5,427 nt of DNA from an uncultured Clostridia bacterium (lineage in GTDB: Bacteria; Bacillota; Clostridia; Christensenellales; Borkfalkiaceae). Of this stretch, positions 4,379 to 5,427 are shown piece by piece. How positions within the stretch are numbered: the stretch's first letter is position 1; each line of letters opens with the position of its first letter. Position numbers and translations under genes: made by a program. The stretch lies in assembly GCA_946628865.1 (NCBI GenBank), contig CAMOXE010000080.1:1-5427 (forward strand), in the 5' to 3' direction. The notes beneath the pieces were generated by a model. It was not told the DNA's origin and made no database searches. It saw only the letters and a program-made list of their open reading frames with translations.

Positions 4379-5427
4379 TGCTGAAGAGTTTGGAGATTAA
4401 AAACGTCGCGCTTATCGACGAGGCGACGATAGATTTTTCGTCGGGGCTTAACGTCTTGTCCGGCGAAACGGGTGCGGGAAAATCGGTAATAATCGATTCT
4501 CTCAATTTTGCTTTGGGCGCGAAAGCGGATAAAACTATGATACGCCGAGGCGAAACCGAATGTTCGGTTACCGCCTTGTTCGATATTTCCGCGTCACCGT
4601 CCGTAAAAGAACTATTAAGCGAAAACGGCGTAGAATACGACGATGAACTTATAATATCGAGAAAATTAAACTCGGACGGTAGGGGAACTATACGGATAAA
4701 CGGCGAAATGGTAACGGTGGCAACGCTTAAACCTATAACCGCGCTCCTATTGGACGTTCACGGTCAAAGCGAACATTATTCGCTTTTGAAAACAAGTGAA
4801 CAACTTAAAGTTTTAGATAAATTTTCAGACGTAAAAGTTTCAAAAATTAAGGATAATATAAGCGAAATTATCAAATTGCTCAAAGAGACGGACGCGACCG
4901 TAGCCTCACTTGGCGGCAATTCCCGAGAGAGAGAGATTCGTGCGGACGTGCTAAAATTTCAGATCGACGAAATAAAAAACGCCGATTTGAAAGACGGCGA
5001 AGAAGATCAACTTTTAAAAAGCAGCGTAACGATAAAAAACGCCGAAAAAATCGGCGAGGCGCTTAAAGCGGTAACAGCCTCGATAAAAGAGGACGGTTGC
5101 GCGGAAGATTTAATCGGCGAGGCTATAAGGAGTTTGGGACGTATTTCCGATTTCGGCGACGAGTATTCATCGCTCAAAGAGCGGCTCGTTTCGCTTTTAA
5201 ACGAACTTCGCGACGTAGCCGACGCCGCCGACGATTATCTTTCCGACTGCGATTTCGATCCGGCAGAGGCAGACAAAATCAATTCAAGGCTTGATCTTAT
5301 AAAGGGATTAAAACGGAAGTACGGGGATAGTATCGATGATATTTTAAAATTTGCCTCAAGCGCCGAAGCAGAATACGATAAACTCGTGAATTACGACGAA
5401 GAATTTGAAAAGGCAACGAAACGAAGA
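4378..5427 (+). CDS. recN: DNA repair protein RecN, N-terminal 350 residues (3' end outside window)
   Basis: RecN is an SMC-like ATPase that acts early in double-strand break repair, gathering DNA ends and promoting RecA-mediated recombination. The frame stays open from the ATG at 4378 to the window edge. The head domain begins MLKSLEIKNVALIDEATIDF (1-20), as in the family, then GLNVLSGETGAGKSVIIDSL (23-42) with Walker A GETGAGKS (29-36). A strand RINGEMV (106-112) follows, then the Q-loop region DVHGQSEHYSLL (126-137) and LDKF (146-149). From about 155 the sequence becomes charged and helical, the first arm of the coiled coil, including the family-typical FQIDEIKNADLKDGEED (194-210). RecN is normally about 550-570 residues, so the second arm, ABC signature and Walker B lie outside the window. 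The start overlaps the nadK stop by one base (TGATG), with only AGG (4372-4374) as Shine-Dalgarno, suggesting coupled reinitiation. No frameshift is seen. Confidence 0.95.
   Translation, partial: MLKSLEIKNVALIDEATIDFSSGLNVLSGETGAGKSVIIDSLNFALGAKADKTMIRRGETECSVTALFDISASPSVKELLSENGVEYDDELIISRKLNSDGRGTIRINGEMVTVATLKPITALLLDVHGQSEHYSLLKTSEQLKVLDKFSDVKVSKIKDNISEIIKLLKETDATVASLGGNSREREIRADVLKFQIDEIKNADLKDGEEDQLLKSSVTIKNAEKIGEALKAVTASIKEDGCAEDLIGEAIRSLGRISDFGDEYSSLKERLVSLLNELRDVADAADDYLSDCDFDPAEADKINSRLDLIKGLKRKYGDSIDDILKFASSAEAEYDKLVNYDEEFEKATKRR

Noticed and set aside
4972..5045. 14-base direct repeat ATAAAAAACGCCGA at 4972-4985 and 5032-5045
   Set aside because: Both copies are in the recN frame, 60 bases apart, and encode the ordinary coiled-coil string Ile-Lys-Asn-Ala. 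A third copy was not seen, so chance or helical periodicity explains it.
5041..5055. Small inverted repeat GCCGA-AAAAA-TCGGC that resembles a hairpin
   Set aside because: The stem is only 5 bp, lies in the middle of recN, and has no T tract after it.
5097..5294. Arg-rich 65-codon open frame on the + strand
   Set aside because: It lies inside recN in another frame. Its extreme Arg/Phe composition is what GC-rich Asp/Glu/Leu codons of recN give when read out of frame.
1..5427. Possible undescribed system (defence island, mobile element, CRISPR, novel RNA)
   Set aside because: Every gene belongs to a known housekeeping family in a known type of gene order. The only gaps are 99 and 53 bases, and they are accounted for by a promoter, a hairpin and ribosome binding sites.

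Overview
The window is an ordinary but very compact stretch of chromosomal housekeeping genes, all on the + strand. It most likely comes from a low-to-moderate GC, endospore-forming Firmicute (Clostridia-like). The taxonomic guess rests on the tail of a SpoIIIAH-like sporulation gene directly followed by an Asp23-family gene, nusB, folD, an ispA-type prenyl synthase, tlyA, nadK and recN. This is a thinned-out version of the classic Firmicute spoIIIA-asp23-nusB-folD-xseAB-ispA-dxs-tlyA-argR-recN neighbourhood. I cannot name a genus.

Layout: bases 1-240 hold the 3' end of the SpoIIIAH-like gene. Bases 241-339 are the longest intergenic gap and carry a good sigma-A-type promoter with an extended -10 element. 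The Asp23/Gls24 gene (340-681) follows and is closed by a strong intrinsic-terminator-like hairpin (683-715). nusB starts 20 bases after that hairpin's T tract. From there the genes are packed without gaps: nusB/folD, folD/ispA and ispA/tlyA each overlap by 14 bases, tlyA/nadK by 4 (ATGA) and nadK/recN by 1 (TGATG). recN runs off the right edge, with 350 codons visible.

The genes do not form one pathway. They are a conserved expression unit mixing transcription antitermination and rRNA synthesis (NusB), one-carbon folate metabolism (FolD), isoprenoid synthesis (IspA), rRNA methylation (TlyA), NADP supply (NadK, whose product FolD uses or regenerates) and recombinational repair (RecN). Tight overlaps and mostly weak Shine-Dalgarno sequences imply one polycistronic mRNA with translational coupling. 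The hairpin between asp23 and nusB implies that the downstream genes depend either on readthrough or on a promoter I could not locate.

I found no mobile element, CRISPR array, tRNA, rRNA, toxin-antitoxin or defence gene, and no sign of an undescribed system. No gap exceeds 300 bases. The points most worth a second look are the attenuator-like hairpin before nusB, the three identical-length gene overlaps, and the compaction of the cluster (no xseA/xseB, dxs or argR at their usual places).
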